A program made the translations under genes and the position numbers. Below, one piece after another: positions 19,559 through 32,028 of a stretch of DNA of 64,000 nt (position 1 is the first letter of the stretch; the number at the start of each line of letters is the position of its first letter). Origin of the DNA: Morinoia aosen (Eukaryota; Arthropoda; Malacostraca; Amphipoda; Talitridae); NCBI GenBank assembly GCA_030386875.1, contig CM059558.1, positions 8,379,501 to 8,443,500 of the forward strand, read 5' to 3'. The notes beneath the pieces were generated by a model, which was not told the DNA's origin, searched no databases, and was given only the letters and a program-made list of their open reading frames with translations.

Positions 19559-22493
19559 GGAGACCGTCTGGGTAAAAAAAAAAGTCCGTTATTTATGGAT
19601 GGATTTCTCTGACATTTTCATAGTAGGTGTGAAATGATGCAAAGATCAATTGTTATTTCGACGAAATTTTTGTATCTGCACTTTTTTTTTATTTTTTTTC
19701 GAAAAATATGAAAAAATAGGGGTTTTTTTAAAATCTATCTTCTTCTACAATTTTGAAGTTACAGAACCAGTACTTCGTTTTTAGATTGCTTATATGTCTA
19801 TATAACCATAAGCAATAGGGAATTTTGATAACTCCTTTTTGTGGATTTTGGGAATTAAAAATAAAAAAAAAATTTTTTTCTTAATTTTTTTTTCTTTGTC
19901 ATGTAATTTTCAAAATAATGAATTTATCCAAAAATGCCATTGCTTAACGATACTCCTTGCTAAGCCCTATCAAATGGTATATAAACCATTCTTGTAGCTC
20001 TAAAACTGTGGAAGAAGATACATTTGAGAAACCAATTATCATGTTTCCAGAAAAACGTGTTTTTCACAAAAAAAAATTGTTTTTCTTTTTATCTTTTGAA
20101 CTACAAGATGTTCTACAATGAACTCTTGAGCGTTTGTAGCTCTTTTTAAGCCCTTTTGTCACGAGAAATGGTCCCTTCACCTCCTTGTTAACATTTCATT
20201 AACAGGAAGATTCGGCTCTCGGAATTGAGGAATGGCCCACCTCCAAAGTATACATATGCAACACAAATTAATGAATAAATATCGGCAATTACAGCACATA
20301 TACATATACTAAAAAAAGGAAAGGTACTCACCGGGGATCGCTGACCCACTTACGCAGCGCATTTTCTGGGCGCCCTCCGTTGCATTACGATGGATTGCTT
20401 CTAATATTGTGGGGCATGATACACAGGGTGAACTATGCTTAACATTTATAATTCCCAGCTATACGTGATACAAACATCAATGAGCGCACACACAATGATT
20501 GGTGTTAGGAACAATGCTAATTAAGTAATGAAAGCAAAGAGCATACGTCAAATGACCTACTGCACATAATTACACAGAAATTTGGCTGGCCAGCCTTTAA
20601 CCGCAGATTGCTTATGCATCCAAACATAACACAGATAATGCCTACAATCTCTAAGTACTCCCAACAGCCAGTAGGCGAAGGTCACTTCAACCACCGAATT
20701 CATCTGCAACTCGCTTCAGTTCAAGGCCTATCTTATGCATTGTTCAGAAAATGTCTAGTGATGATGTCATCTTGCTCATCCCGTTTCAGCATGTTCACAC
20801 GTCGATTCCCTTCATTCGAGCTGATCAATCCTCAGACATATGACTGAATAACCATCCCGCCTGTCAAAGATAAAAATTTAACTTGTTACTTTTTAAGCGC
20901 ATCAATGACTGAATGACAATGAATTATCGCAATATTTATCTCAACAATATCTTTACTCTTTCTTTTTAAGAAATGCATCTCTTACCCTCCCTTCTAGTGC
21001 AGCATCTCCATGTTCCATCAATAACTCCCACGGTGGGTTATGTTTTGATAAATTTCCCCTTTGTGAACGTGGTGACGGGAACACGTAAATTTTCTGCAAG
21101 TGAAACGAGAATGTTACTTTCTGGATTACATTATAGCGTGAAACTTAGTATGATTTTCAATATAGCCACTTTTCTTATTATTGCATTAAGCACGCTTGTT
21201 ATTGTGAACACACCCGCGTTTCTTGGTTGCACCTCACGTTACGGCTTCGCCGGTCGAACTGTCCATTGTTCCTCAGACGCCTTGAGCCCTGGCGCATTTT
21301 CTTCGAGGGTTGTGCACTCTCACCTTTGGCCTATGAGAATCCTCAGACCCTGCCAGTGACCGCCCACATCTCTTCTCATTGGTAGTCCCGCAGTTCGTCT
21401 TTATTTATTTTTTCTTAGCCTCATTGTATCCCACGCTCAGGCTCCGTTGAAACCGTTGCTCCGTTCACCCTCGCAGCTCAAGGGTCGCGATTTATGTGTC
21501 GATTTATCTTTGACAAGAAGGCGACTTTGTTCGCGCTTGTGTAGGCATTTTTCCGCGCATCTCAGGTTTTCCAAGGGCTCGTCCTAATGAAAGATTTGCC
21601 AAAGTCCCCTCCAGAGACAACACACACTGTAAACATACATCGTTTGGCTCTCGCACCTTATCGCAGCCTCCTAACATTGCTGAGTTGAAAGAAAACATAC
21701 AGGCGTAAAAAACATACATGTTGAAGCGACATAAAACATTCATGTTGAAGCGACCCCTCTGGCTGCTGGGATTTTCTGAGATATTTCAAGACACAACTTT
21801 TTACGTAAGCACAAATTTGTTACATTACACACACTTACAAGAATTTTCATTTTTAATTCGCAAAATTTGATCATTCTGAACATATTCTCGACACTTTTGA
21901 TTGATATAATTTACATTGCTGTAGCTCTTTAACTCTGGGAAAAAATATACAACAAAAGACAATACGTGTAATTCTTCAAAACAACCACTTTTTTCATTTT
22001 TTCATTTTTTTCCAACCAAAATACGTTTTTTTTTCATGGCAACTCCTCTGTTTTGTAGCTCTTTTGAAGCCCTTTGAATTGGTGTGCTCGCCATAGCCGT
22101 AGCTATGATACTGCAGCTGTCATCGAGCTATGAATGAAAGCTGCGGTATCATAGATACGGCAGAACAACTAAATTCTGAAATTGTCAAAAATTATAAAAA
22201 AAATATTAAAATGTTTCGTTTGTATAATGGAAGCACTTTGAGTAGCCCATGAACGAACTATATTGTCATTCCCGCAGAGAAACGCGCTCAATTGACCCCA
22301 ATAATGAGGGGGAAAGGGTTCAAGGTCACGCCACCCCCATCGCTTTCCCCCCCTCTGGTGCACGCACTATTCGGAGTAGACGTAAACGGAAAGTACCAAT
22401 AGAAGCGCAAGAAAATTCTCTATAAGATGCATATTAAAACAGAAAATCGGCACATATCCTGATTTCTATATAGACCGTCCCCAGACGGTCTCC
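19559..22493. mobile_element. TTAA-flanked 2.9-kb element without recognisable transposase
   Basis: The left end GGAGACCGTCTGGG (19559) and right end CCCAGACGGTCTCC (to 22493) are exact inverted repeats. TTAA flanks both sides (19555-19558 and 22494-22497). The left TTAA is also the terminus of degraded MITE B3. The interior has a GC-richer middle (20300-21500) with a 128-codon open frame at 20973-21359 that shows no known motif. It is probably a non-autonomous piggyBac or Kolobok-type element, judging from the TTAA duplication. Confidence 0.75.
22096..22165. repeat. Imperfect hairpin, arms about 26 bp
   Basis: CCGTAGCTATGATACTGCAG pairs with CTGCGGTATCATAGATACGG around a short loop. It lies inside the TTAA-flanked element. 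Confidence 0.75.
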
Positions 22494-22499
22494 TTAACT

Positions 22500-23760
22500 T
22501 AAGTGTAGTTCAATACAAGCATAACTTTCTCCTATTCATTTGTTGGTAATTTTGCAAAATAAGAAATGCTTCTCTTTCAGATGGTTAGGAGCAGCTGGTA
22601 TCCAAGTCTGCTGTGTGCATATATCCATAATCTAAAGAGCTGAATTGAAGCCTGTCAGGCTAAAGACTTGAAATTGAATGACATAAAAGTAAAATATGCA
22701 TAGCATTTTAGAATGCAATGCTAAAAATCTAAAGCTGAATGAATTACAAATAAAATAATCAACGGCTTCTAGAATTGAGGTATAATATAGAAATTGGTAA
22801 ACTTGAGGGTACCATCCGGATTTTTCAATTTTTTTCGTCCAATTCGTTTCAAAATTGGCCAGTATATGTATTTTTTTAAAGTAAACTTTTATTACTCATG
22901 TCACTTTTCTGATTTAGGCCTTATTTCTTTATGCAAAATTAGTTTTTTGGATCATTTTTATGTATAATTCAAGACGTATCAACTCATTGAGTTTTGATGC
23001 TTAAACAAAACCAAAGACAGTTTTAGAATCCTTGAAGCATTTCTAACAAAAGTATGTTGTAAAATGTTAACATTTAGAAATTTTTTTGTGATAAGCAATA
23101 TTTCATCATTACATCACAAACAATAATTTTTGGGTTAGGAGCTATATAACTTGTTTTCAAATTTGGAAGAAAGCCAACATACTTTTGTTAGAAATGTTCC
23201 AAGGATTCTAAAACTGTCTTTGGTTTTGTTCTAGCATCAAAACTCAATGAGTTGATATGGTTTGAATGTTGAAAGTTATATGTTTTGGGTATAAGCCTAA
23301 AACAAAATTTTTTGTTGAAGTGTAATATAATGGACAATTTATGTAATTGAATGTAGTTTTAATTTTTATTTCGATAATTTATGTGCGTAACTTCATATTC
23401 ACACGTGAATTGGGATTTTCAGATGAAAAAAAATTCTTGTACAAATTATTAAATTTTTTATTTTCAGTCTAATTCTAATGAAATTTGACTATAATATGTA
23501 ACTTTTGAAAAGAAACACAATTTCGCCTATTCATTTTTTAATTCAGGCCTTAGTTTTTGAAAAAAATTGGACATATTGGTTTATTAGTTCTTTTGTATTG
23601 AAATTTCAAAATGTATCAACTCATTGAGTTTTCATGCTAGAACAAAACTAAAGAGAGTTTTAGAATTTTTGGAACATTCCTAACAAAAGCACATTGTAAA
23701 CTTATCCATTTTTCATTTGTTTTCTTTTTATATGGGGTCGAAAATTTAAGATTTTTGACC
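22500..23760. repeat. AT-rich region with a threefold repeated 90-bp block
   Basis: A block with CAACTCATTGAGTTTTGATG and AAAACTGTCTTTGGTTTTG appears at about 22973-23056. It appears inverted at about 23176-23265, and again in the first orientation, more diverged, at about 23608-23700. No gene is seen. Confidence 0.78.
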
Positions 23761-23766
23761 CCTTAA

Positions 23767-23797
23767 CCCCCCCCCCCCCCCAACGGGGGGGGGGGGG
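23767..23797. repeat. C15-AAC-G13 homopolymer hairpin
   Basis: Fifteen C (23767-23781), then AAC, then thirteen G (23785-23797). Both strands could form G-quadruplex or hairpin structures. Homopolymer lengths here may be unreliable in the assembly. Confidence 0.85.
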
Positions 23798-23930
23798 ATC
23801 TAGTGTTTGTAGTGCCATAACATTTTAGGACCGAATAGTCTACCTCCTAAGGGTCCTTTTCCAACAAAAACATGAAAAATGACCATCAGAATGACGGTGG
23901 CCTGGCAGGGGCTTGGGATGGTAGCCTTAA

Positions 23931-24150
23931 CACGTTAAGTGCGACTGGTTAATCTGAAGTTCAATATCCAGCTAAAATTTAGAATCAATTGTAGTAAAAA
24001 ATTTTGAAAATAGCAAACATCGACTGGATCATGCCTTCATTTAACTTTCATTTAGTATTTACAAAAATTATGTCAGTGACTGCTGGTTGGCCAGCAGCAT
24101 TATAGAAATCACCTAAATGACCACCGGTGGGTCCCGTCGCACTTAACATG
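23931..24150 (-). mobile_element. TTAA-flanked 220-bp MITE, copy B2
   Basis: The ends are CACGTTAAGTGCGACTGG and GTCGCACTTAACATG. TTAA lies at 23927-23930 and 24151-24154. It is the reverse complement of copy B1 over its whole length. Confidence 0.9.
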
Positions 24151-24154
24151 TTAA

Positions 24155-26085
24155 ATTGTAAATGTAGTTCTCCAAATCTCAAAGTCAGCTGTTGAAATAT
24201 TTCAAATAAGATATTCTTATTCAGAATCAATTCAGAAGAAATGGTGGACTCCTACAAGTAGGTTCAAAATTATTACACTGAGGAACAAGATTCTAATTTT
24301 TGTCAGTTACATACACTTCAAAACGTGTTCCTGGGTAAATTGAGGTCACTGATTTCAAATACGGCATGAGTTATTTTCTTTTAGGTCAAATTTTCTTGCT
24401 ATGGCTTCCCTCCCATTTACTACTGACAATATATTTGTAAACCACCAGGTCCTACTGAAAAAGTTCTAAACCAGTACAAATTAATGTAATTCAAAACCCA
24501 TTACAAACATGAAGAATTAATTTATAATTATTTTTACTTACCTTGGCAAACATATTGTGGATTCATCAGTTGCTTTTGAAGAAAGACAGATTTATTCAGA
24601 AACTTGCGTTAAATGGATATGCAGTCATGCTGAATGCTCCAGCAATAGTTGGTCATCATGGTGAACGCCCTGCAACCTTGATATTGATCTTGCATGATTT
24701 TGATGTCCTAGTGAAGGCATTTACTCTGCTCATCACTCACTTTCCCTAAGTTTGCCAGAAATAATTTGATATGTCTTTTGACGAATTTTATATTATTGCT
24801 TATATTGCAACCTAACACCTGGAAACTTTTCATTCAAGATTTTATTAGTTCTTTATATTCATTTGATTTCCTGTTTCCAAGAAAGTTCCTTATGACAAAT
24901 GAATGCTCCCTCAACACCAGGCATAGATTGAGTGAATGCTTGGTCTTTAGTTAGCTTCCTTATTATGGTCATCAAAAATACCTGCTTTGAATTTTTTCTG
25001 TCATTTCACCATCACTGCCAGTATTGAGCACCGTGATATAATTGTTTTACAAGGCCTAGCTTCATATGAGTCAGCGGAAAAACTATATTTCACATTCTTA
25101 GAGGTTCATGAATGATGTTCTTTTACCCCAAATTGTAATTTTCCTTAACTGTCCAATCCTTCTGAATCTAATGTCTGTCTTTGGCTCTGCTGTCCCAGAG
25201 GCACAAAAAGCAAGGGAATTCTGTATAGCTACCTTGATGTCCTAACAATAAATTGACCTTTTTTAGATCAACACAAATGATTCATTTGTGTTCTCCATAT
25301 TTGAGTAGCTGCAATATTGTTTTGATGTTTATATATATTTTTATAGGTTTACTAAGTGTCCTATGGATGTTGCTCCAAAAATGTTGCCTATGTGTAGTAA
25401 AACATGTTTCAGACTCCACTTGGAGCTATCTATAAAGAGGCACCACTCTTTCAGATCATGACCTGGAGCTGCCATTGTAATTAATTATTCAGGAATATCA
25501 CAAGAGTAGACAAATTTAAATTTTGAATTAAAGAACTGAAAGATGTTATTTTCTGTCACAATAGAATGTTACCTTTGCATCTATTCCCAGAAAGTTTTAT
25601 ATTTCAATCGTAAAGCCAAAAATACTGACAGCTTTTTAGACAAGCCATTTTTGGAATTAGTGACCTCAAATCCACTAGAATGAAGTTTCCAAATTCATGC
25701 AACCAAAAGTGTATTCCCTAGTATTATTTTCCCGGGCATCATGATGTAGCCCCATATTCTTTTCTTTAGGTATACAAGATCAAGTTTTTTCCTAGTGCAT
25801 TGCATCCTAATGGATAAAACGTGACAAGAGAAAAAATGACGATGCAATTAAACCTTGTTTCTTTGAATAAAAGTGATCAAGTTCTTCAATAGTATTGTTT
25901 TAGTTCATAGAGAATATGTAGGTTAATCTGATAAGCAAGCTGTACTATTAAGTTGAGCAATTTTCAACTTTTGTTTTATGTGGCCAACATATTCATTCCC
26001 ATTTTTTTCAATTTTTCAGTTAGGCAAAGGCTACTAAAGTTTGGCCTATAGCTCATATTTTACAGCTGACTTGCCTGAGGTAGAA
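24155..26085. other. Intergenic region upstream of NDUFS3
   Basis: No coding region or clear repeat is seen. The last few hundred bases should contain the NDUFS3 promoter and 5' UTR. No TATA box or initiator could be chosen with confidence. Confidence 0.45.
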
Positions 26086-29000
26086 ATGGCTGCCAGTGTG
26101 AGACGAATCACTTCATCATTGGCCAAGTATGCCATGAGCCAAGGTAAGTAGAATATTTTAAAGTGTTCAGAGTTTATTTAATACCAGTGTTATCAATAAA
26201 TATATATGCATTTGCAAAATGTTGAATGTTCTACATTGAAAGAAAAACATAAACCATCACTTTCATTCTCAGAAAATGAAAATCCCTTTGTGGATGTACA
26301 AATTTATTTGTAGCTCAAGATCAATAACTCTTGTTAAAAAATGCCAGTGCTAAAACATTAAGGTTAATGATGAAATTCAGTTCATAATAATGTGTTTCAA
26401 GTTGCTGTAGTTAATTCAGGAAGGTATCAGTGCAATACAACTGGAATGGTTACAAAGAGTAGAATGCTCACAATGGTAAGCATTGGTGCTGTAATTAATA
26501 CATTCAATTTTAGGATTGAGCTACCAGCATTACCTACCTGTGAAATGAAGTAGGTATGTATGCGTGTAAGCTGCATCCTTGCAACATTTATGCCAGAGTA
26601 AATTTATGTGCTGTTGAGACGAGTCAGTCCATAGCAGGTCTTTCTCTTGTGTTTTGGATAAATTTTGAATCCCAATTTGAAAAAATGATATTACTATTGT
26701 TTTCTAAACAAGATTTACTATCTAAAAACAGAAAGTTTTTTGCTGTTGTATTTTAGATGTCCAGTAAACAATGTAAGGAAATGACATTGCTTTGGAATTA
26801 TGTTTAAAGTAGTGGAATGAAAGTATCTAATTTTCTATTATTTGATATTTAAAACACAGCAGTATTCAAAATTTATCATACTGTATTGAGGTCTATCAGT
26901 ATTGTGTTAGCTACTCTGTACAAGACCTAAATTTTCTTATTTAATCCTAAACCTTGCAAATTACTGTAATTGAAGATCAGATGTGACAGTTGACCACTCA
27001 TATTTCAGGGAGGTTCATGGCATCGCAGCCAACTGGAGTCTTTGCTGTCAGACATTCTTCATCATCTTCAAAGCCTGACTTGCACCGTGAGTTCTTTGAT
27101 TTAAGGGAAGCCAAGCTGTTTTCATTCATTCATTTGTACTGATTGTATGTATTGTGGCTTTTTTGTTACATTCAGGATTCATACTTGCTATTGTGTCCCC
27201 ATCAGTTAGTGATTGTTTAGTTAGTAAATACTTTTTATTGTTCTGTTCTCAATTTTTGTATGTTTCATTCAACTTTATTAAAAAGCCATTGAAATATACC
27301 TGCTATAGAGCAGGATTTACTGCAATTTTGAGTTCTTTAATCTTACACGTTTTGAAGCCACTTTGAATGATTATTAATCTTTGTCTTAATAAATGATAGC
27401 ATTTTGATCCACTTATGTTTCTGTTTATAGATAAAACAAATGCTTTAGTTTTACTCATGATAGATTTAGATACTGCCTAAACACCATGCGTAAATTAAAG
27501 CATTGTTTTTATATCAAAATTATAATTCACCAGCAAAAACCAGTTTTAAATAATAATATGACCCTTTACTGTTTGAATTTTTGTACTCCTTACTGTTATC
27601 ACAAGCATCATTGCTAAACTGGCGCAGGCATGAGGCAGTCACCAATATCAGGACGAGGAAGAAACTGCCACTCACCAGTGAAATCCAAAGAACATATAAG
27701 GGTAGCAATTTGAAGAGATCTGCTGTACGATGTATTGAGACTACTTTTGAAAGAAGACTGTTGAGGCCCCTCAAGCATCAAAGGGTTAAGCTCATTTAGT
27801 TTCTTCCTCCATTTCTGTTGGCATAACATAAAAATCAACTCAAGTCAATATTTATAAATTGCTATTGAAGATAATAAAAATTGTTCAGTCATTCCGTAGT
27901 GTTGAGGTATTCAGTTTACAAGCTGGGAGTAGGGATGAGGGGACCAAGGAAGCACCAACAGTGAGCTATTAAGGTACAGAGGTGTAGAATTATTTCTAGA
28001 GTTGAGTTATTGTAATATCCATGCTTTTTCTGTGTGTTTTACAGCCACCATCCGGCCTGTGAACGCAGTGGAGCGCACGACTGTGTCCGAGTATGGCCAG
28101 TATGTTGCAGAGTGCCTTCCTAAGTATGTTCAGAAGGTAAAGTGGCACCTTACAATCCACTTTTGGTTAAAGGCTTATTAGTTAAAATTTCACTAACTGC
28201 AATTTTCCCCTCATTTTCAAATTATGGTTTCATTCTTAGAATAAGGGAATAGCCATAATTTAGCCAGCAGTATTATAGTGTTTAGTGTTTAGTGTTTGTG
28301 ATTAAATGTTCTTGTAGAGTTTTACTTCCTTGTTTTATGCCCTGAACCTAAGCATCACTCAGCAGTTAATTCTATGGTGTGCATTTTTCTACTTTATTTT
28401 TTTTTTTGTACTTTGGGGATAATATGTAAAGGGAACTATTGTCTTATGAATCTAATCATTGAGGTTCACAGTGTTAGCTGCAAACATTCAAGGTTTGTGT
28501 TACTGAATGAATTTAGAAAAACATGCTGAGTATAAATAGTATTAATTGAAATATAAGGAAATACTTGATGGTTGTAGCTGAAGAAACCTTATAGTTCTTA
28601 ATATTGTCCAGGTGCAAGTAACTGCTGGCAATGAGCTCGAGATTTTGATAGCACCTGAGGGAGTGATCCCCGTGCTGACGTTCCTGCGCGACCACATCAA
28701 CGCTCAGTACACCAGCATTGCTGACCTGTGTGGGGTGGATGTGCCCAGCAGGGAGTACAGGTTTGAGGTGAGTGAGTGCATCGTCCCTTGTGCTGATTTA
28801 CCTTGCTCAACTTGTATTCTCTTATAATGTTGTGAGGCTTCCGAGTTGTTGCTTTGGTCAAGTTCTTCTTGTGTGTCTGTTGATGGTTTTGGTCTGTTAG
28901 TGTATTTATGGAACTTAGCACTCTTTAGAGGATGTGTGAGATTTTGTTGGAGAGAAGTGTTTAGCTCAGTCATATATAATGCTTGGCAGCATCCCTTGCT

Positions 29001-32000
29001 TGGCAGTATCCCTTAGACTTAGTAGTGAATTTTAGGATGCGATTTGATGGCAGATCTAAACTGGATGTCAGTTGTGGGTCTCATTGTTAAATTTTTTATT
29101 CTTCAATTGTTCTCAGTTTGCCTTTTTCCAGATGGAGGCTGGCTTATCAGACTTTCTTTCAATGTAACATTTCATTTTTATTTCTGATGTTCTCACATTT
29201 CTATTCTCAGTTGCTTTGTTGGCCATGTCTACCAAGCCAAATGACATTTTGGGAATTTCAATCATATTGAACTTTCATGGTTCACGTTGTGTTAGTGAGG
29301 TGTAGGAAATCCTGAATGTATCAAAAAGTTGCTTGTGCTAGAAATTTTCTACATGGAATCATCATAGACATTGTTGTAGGTAAATGCTTTAAATGTATCT
29401 AGTTCATTTACTTTGGGTTGAAAGAATGCTGGTTTTTCTGGGTCTGATTATGTGCCAAACAGCTGTTGATGCACGTTTGCTGATGCCGCAGGCCTCAAAA
29501 AGAGGCTGCAGTTATATATCTTGTCAGTTTCTCATGATATGTGGTAGGTTACACTCCTATACTTTTTTGTCCCACTTTTACGCCAAATAAACTAGTTGAG
29601 TGTGTTTTCACATCAATATTTTAACGTTGGATGCGCTTAACATTGAATTTTTACGTTTGTGTGTATAGGTGGTGTACAACCTGCTCTCCATTCGCTTCAA
29701 CACCAGGATTCGCGTCAAGACTTACACTGACGAGCTCACGCCACTCGACTCGGCTTATGAGGTGAGGTCGTAGGAAAACTAAACTAATTAAATTAACTAG
29801 TTCTAAAATTAACCTTACTACTTTGCACCTGCTTTCACACGTTGAACAAACAAATTAGAGCAGCTGCGTCTCTAACGTGATTGTATTGTGTGATGGTGAA
29901 AGATGATCAAGCACCTATGAGGCAATTCTGCTGTCTCATATATGATCGTCAAAGAAACCTAATGAATTGTGAAACATATATGTGAGATTTTTGAGTTTGG
30001 TAGTATTTTGTGGTCGTGCAAAGGGAGTGGTTTATTAAAAACTACGTTCAAGTTAATTAAACGTATTATACTGATATTTTGGGAGAAGTAGTTTGATCTG
30101 AAAGATCACCAACATTCAAAGTGAGGTAATAAAATACTCATAGCTTTAAAAACACTGGTAATGCGAGAAAAAGCGACTAAAATGAAATGAGTGGAAAACT
30201 ATACATGTGCCAATGCAAAAGCATTTAGCTTCAAAAATGGGAAAACTGGAAATTTAATTTCCAATGACTAGTTACTGAGGATAATGTTGTACAAGGAGCA
30301 TAAAATTATTTTTATTAAATGTGCGAGTAATTATGCAGATATATTCTCGCAGGGGGAATTCATGTTTAAAGAAACAACCAATGGGAATGCCAAAAATGGT
30401 ACGGTACCGTGGTTCATTTTAGTGAATAGATATAATTTTCCCCATTCAATGAGCAATACCTATGCCCCATAGCCTCAATGTCCTCACTTGCCAGGTGTAC
30501 AAGGGCGCTGACTGGTACGAGCGAGAAGTGTGGGACATGTTTGGAGTGTTCTTCTCAAACCATCCTGACCTGAGACGCATCCTCACTGACTACGGCTTTG
30601 AGGGTCACCCCTTCAGGAAGGACTTCCCTCTCACGGGCTACGTTGAGGTGAGGCGCCACTGCTTGTGTGTTGCTTCAGGACTGGCATGGCACTGGCTAAG
30701 CACGGCCAGGTAGATAATTGAAATTTTCCGAAAATATTTTCTTTTTTCAATGGTGTCCTCAAGTACGCGAATGTCTTTTAATGCATTATTTAGTTCAATT
30801 GTTTTTAACACTAGTTATTTTATCTGTTTTATCAGATGAGTCTTAGGGAAGGAAATTGTAATAAACTAATGTGATTGATATCTGGAGAAAGGAATAATTT
30901 TGGTGAGAAATTAAGTAATGCTAATTTTTATTCAGCAGAGATTGAAATAGGCTCGCCTGTGACAGTTGATTGATTATTCACTAGTATGCTTTGTGTTTAC
31001 ATCGTTTTTGTCATTCTTCAGTAGATTTGTAGGGGATAATTTGTGTAAATTGAACATGCATTTATGAAACACTTTTATTTCGCAAATTATTCGGAGTTTA
31101 TATTGGAAAACGAAATTGTGCGTCATGATGGAAATGAAGGGTGGTACAGATGCACGTATAGTGGTAAAGTACTGCAATGAGAGTTGAACGCGTGCGTGTT
31201 GTATAAAATTACACTGCCGGCACAAGGCCTGGTCTCGAGTCTGGTTACAGACAATAAGAATTGTTCCACTTTGATGCCACAGGGTTAAATTAGCAGAAGT
31301 TGTAAAATTTGACAGGCATGCATGATCAGTGTGGGAAATCCACATTTCCTCTAAAGAATGTAGCATTTCATTCGCTGGTGTTAGTAGAAAATGATTCTGT
31401 GTCTCACTATTGGGTATGAGAAGCAAAAAAGAGTTGTAAATCTTTTGGGAGGATACACCCACTGTATTTATTGGAATTAGCACTCTTAAAATGAAATGCG
31501 AGGTCACGTGGTGTGAGTTATGTGAACCTTTTTTTTTGAAATAGGACAAATTTTTTGTTATGAACGATCTTTTATTCAATCCCCTGCAGTTCTGTTTGTC
31601 AGCATTTTCTACTTGAACTTTTATCTTTTTCATTAATTTATTTCCAAACTTGTTTTTTTCTAAGCGCAGGATCTTGTGTAGGATCACACCTTGTGTAGAT
31701 ACCTCGTTTCCTAAATCGTGCCATCCTCTTTTTAAACACCGTTGTTCATATGGAGGCTTAAACTAACTCAACCAATCTAGTTGTAAAACTAATTTTCCCC
31801 CCGAGATTTTACTACGCCTTATGAACAATTGTTATTGTAATTTGACGTGTCCAGTGCCGGTACGACGACGAGGAGAAGCGCGTGGTGATGGAGCCGGTGG
31901 AGCTGGCGCAGGAGTTCAGGAAGTTCGACCTCTCGGCCCCGTGGGAGCAGTTCCCGCAGTTCAGGCGCGCCCTCGATGCTGACGCTGATGCGCCCGCCGA

Positions 32001-32028
32001 CGCTGCTCCTCAGCAGGAAAAGAAGTAG
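26086..32028 (+). CDS. NDUFS3: NADH dehydrogenase [ubiquinone] iron-sulfur protein 3, mitochondrial (complex I 30-kDa subunit)
   Basis: This core subunit of the complex I Q module is homologous to bacterial NuoC and acts in the mitochondrial matrix arm. Exons: 26086-26143, 27009-27086, 28045-28136, 28612-28767, 29669-29761, 30495-30647, 31855-32028. All junctions are GT-AG, and the joined frame is 267 codons plus TAG, close to animal orthologues. Exons 1-2 give a Ser/Arg-rich mitochondrial targeting region. Exon 3 reads [17 protein letters not shown], exon 4 [12 protein letters not shown], and exon 5 [19 protein letters not shown]. Exon 6 carries the family signature [20 protein letters not shown] and [13 protein letters not shown]. 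Exon 7 carries YDDEEKRVV and an Asp/Ala-rich tail. ATG 26086 heads the only frame joining in phase. Intron 6 carries a family A repeat. The next gene on the same strand, NDUFAF7, also serves complex I. Confidence 0.97.
31440..31770 (+). repeat. Family A dispersed repeat, copy A4 (in NDUFS3 intron 6)
   Basis: The copy shows GGAGGATACACCC, GGAATTAGCACTC, a T-rich stretch, TTCTGTTTGTCAGCA and TGTAGATACCTCG in family order. It ends about 85 bp before the exon 7 acceptor. Confidence 0.78.

Noticed and set aside
20973-21359. 128-codon ORF in the TTAA-flanked element as a transposase
   Set aside because: No DDE/D motif, HTH or Cys-rich domain could be seen. Kept only as an open stretch.
30974-31687. 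237-codon minus-strand ORF in NDUFS3 intron 6
   Set aside because: No recognisable motif. Much of it is the antisense of family A copy A4, and it lies antisense within a well-supported intron. Probably chance.
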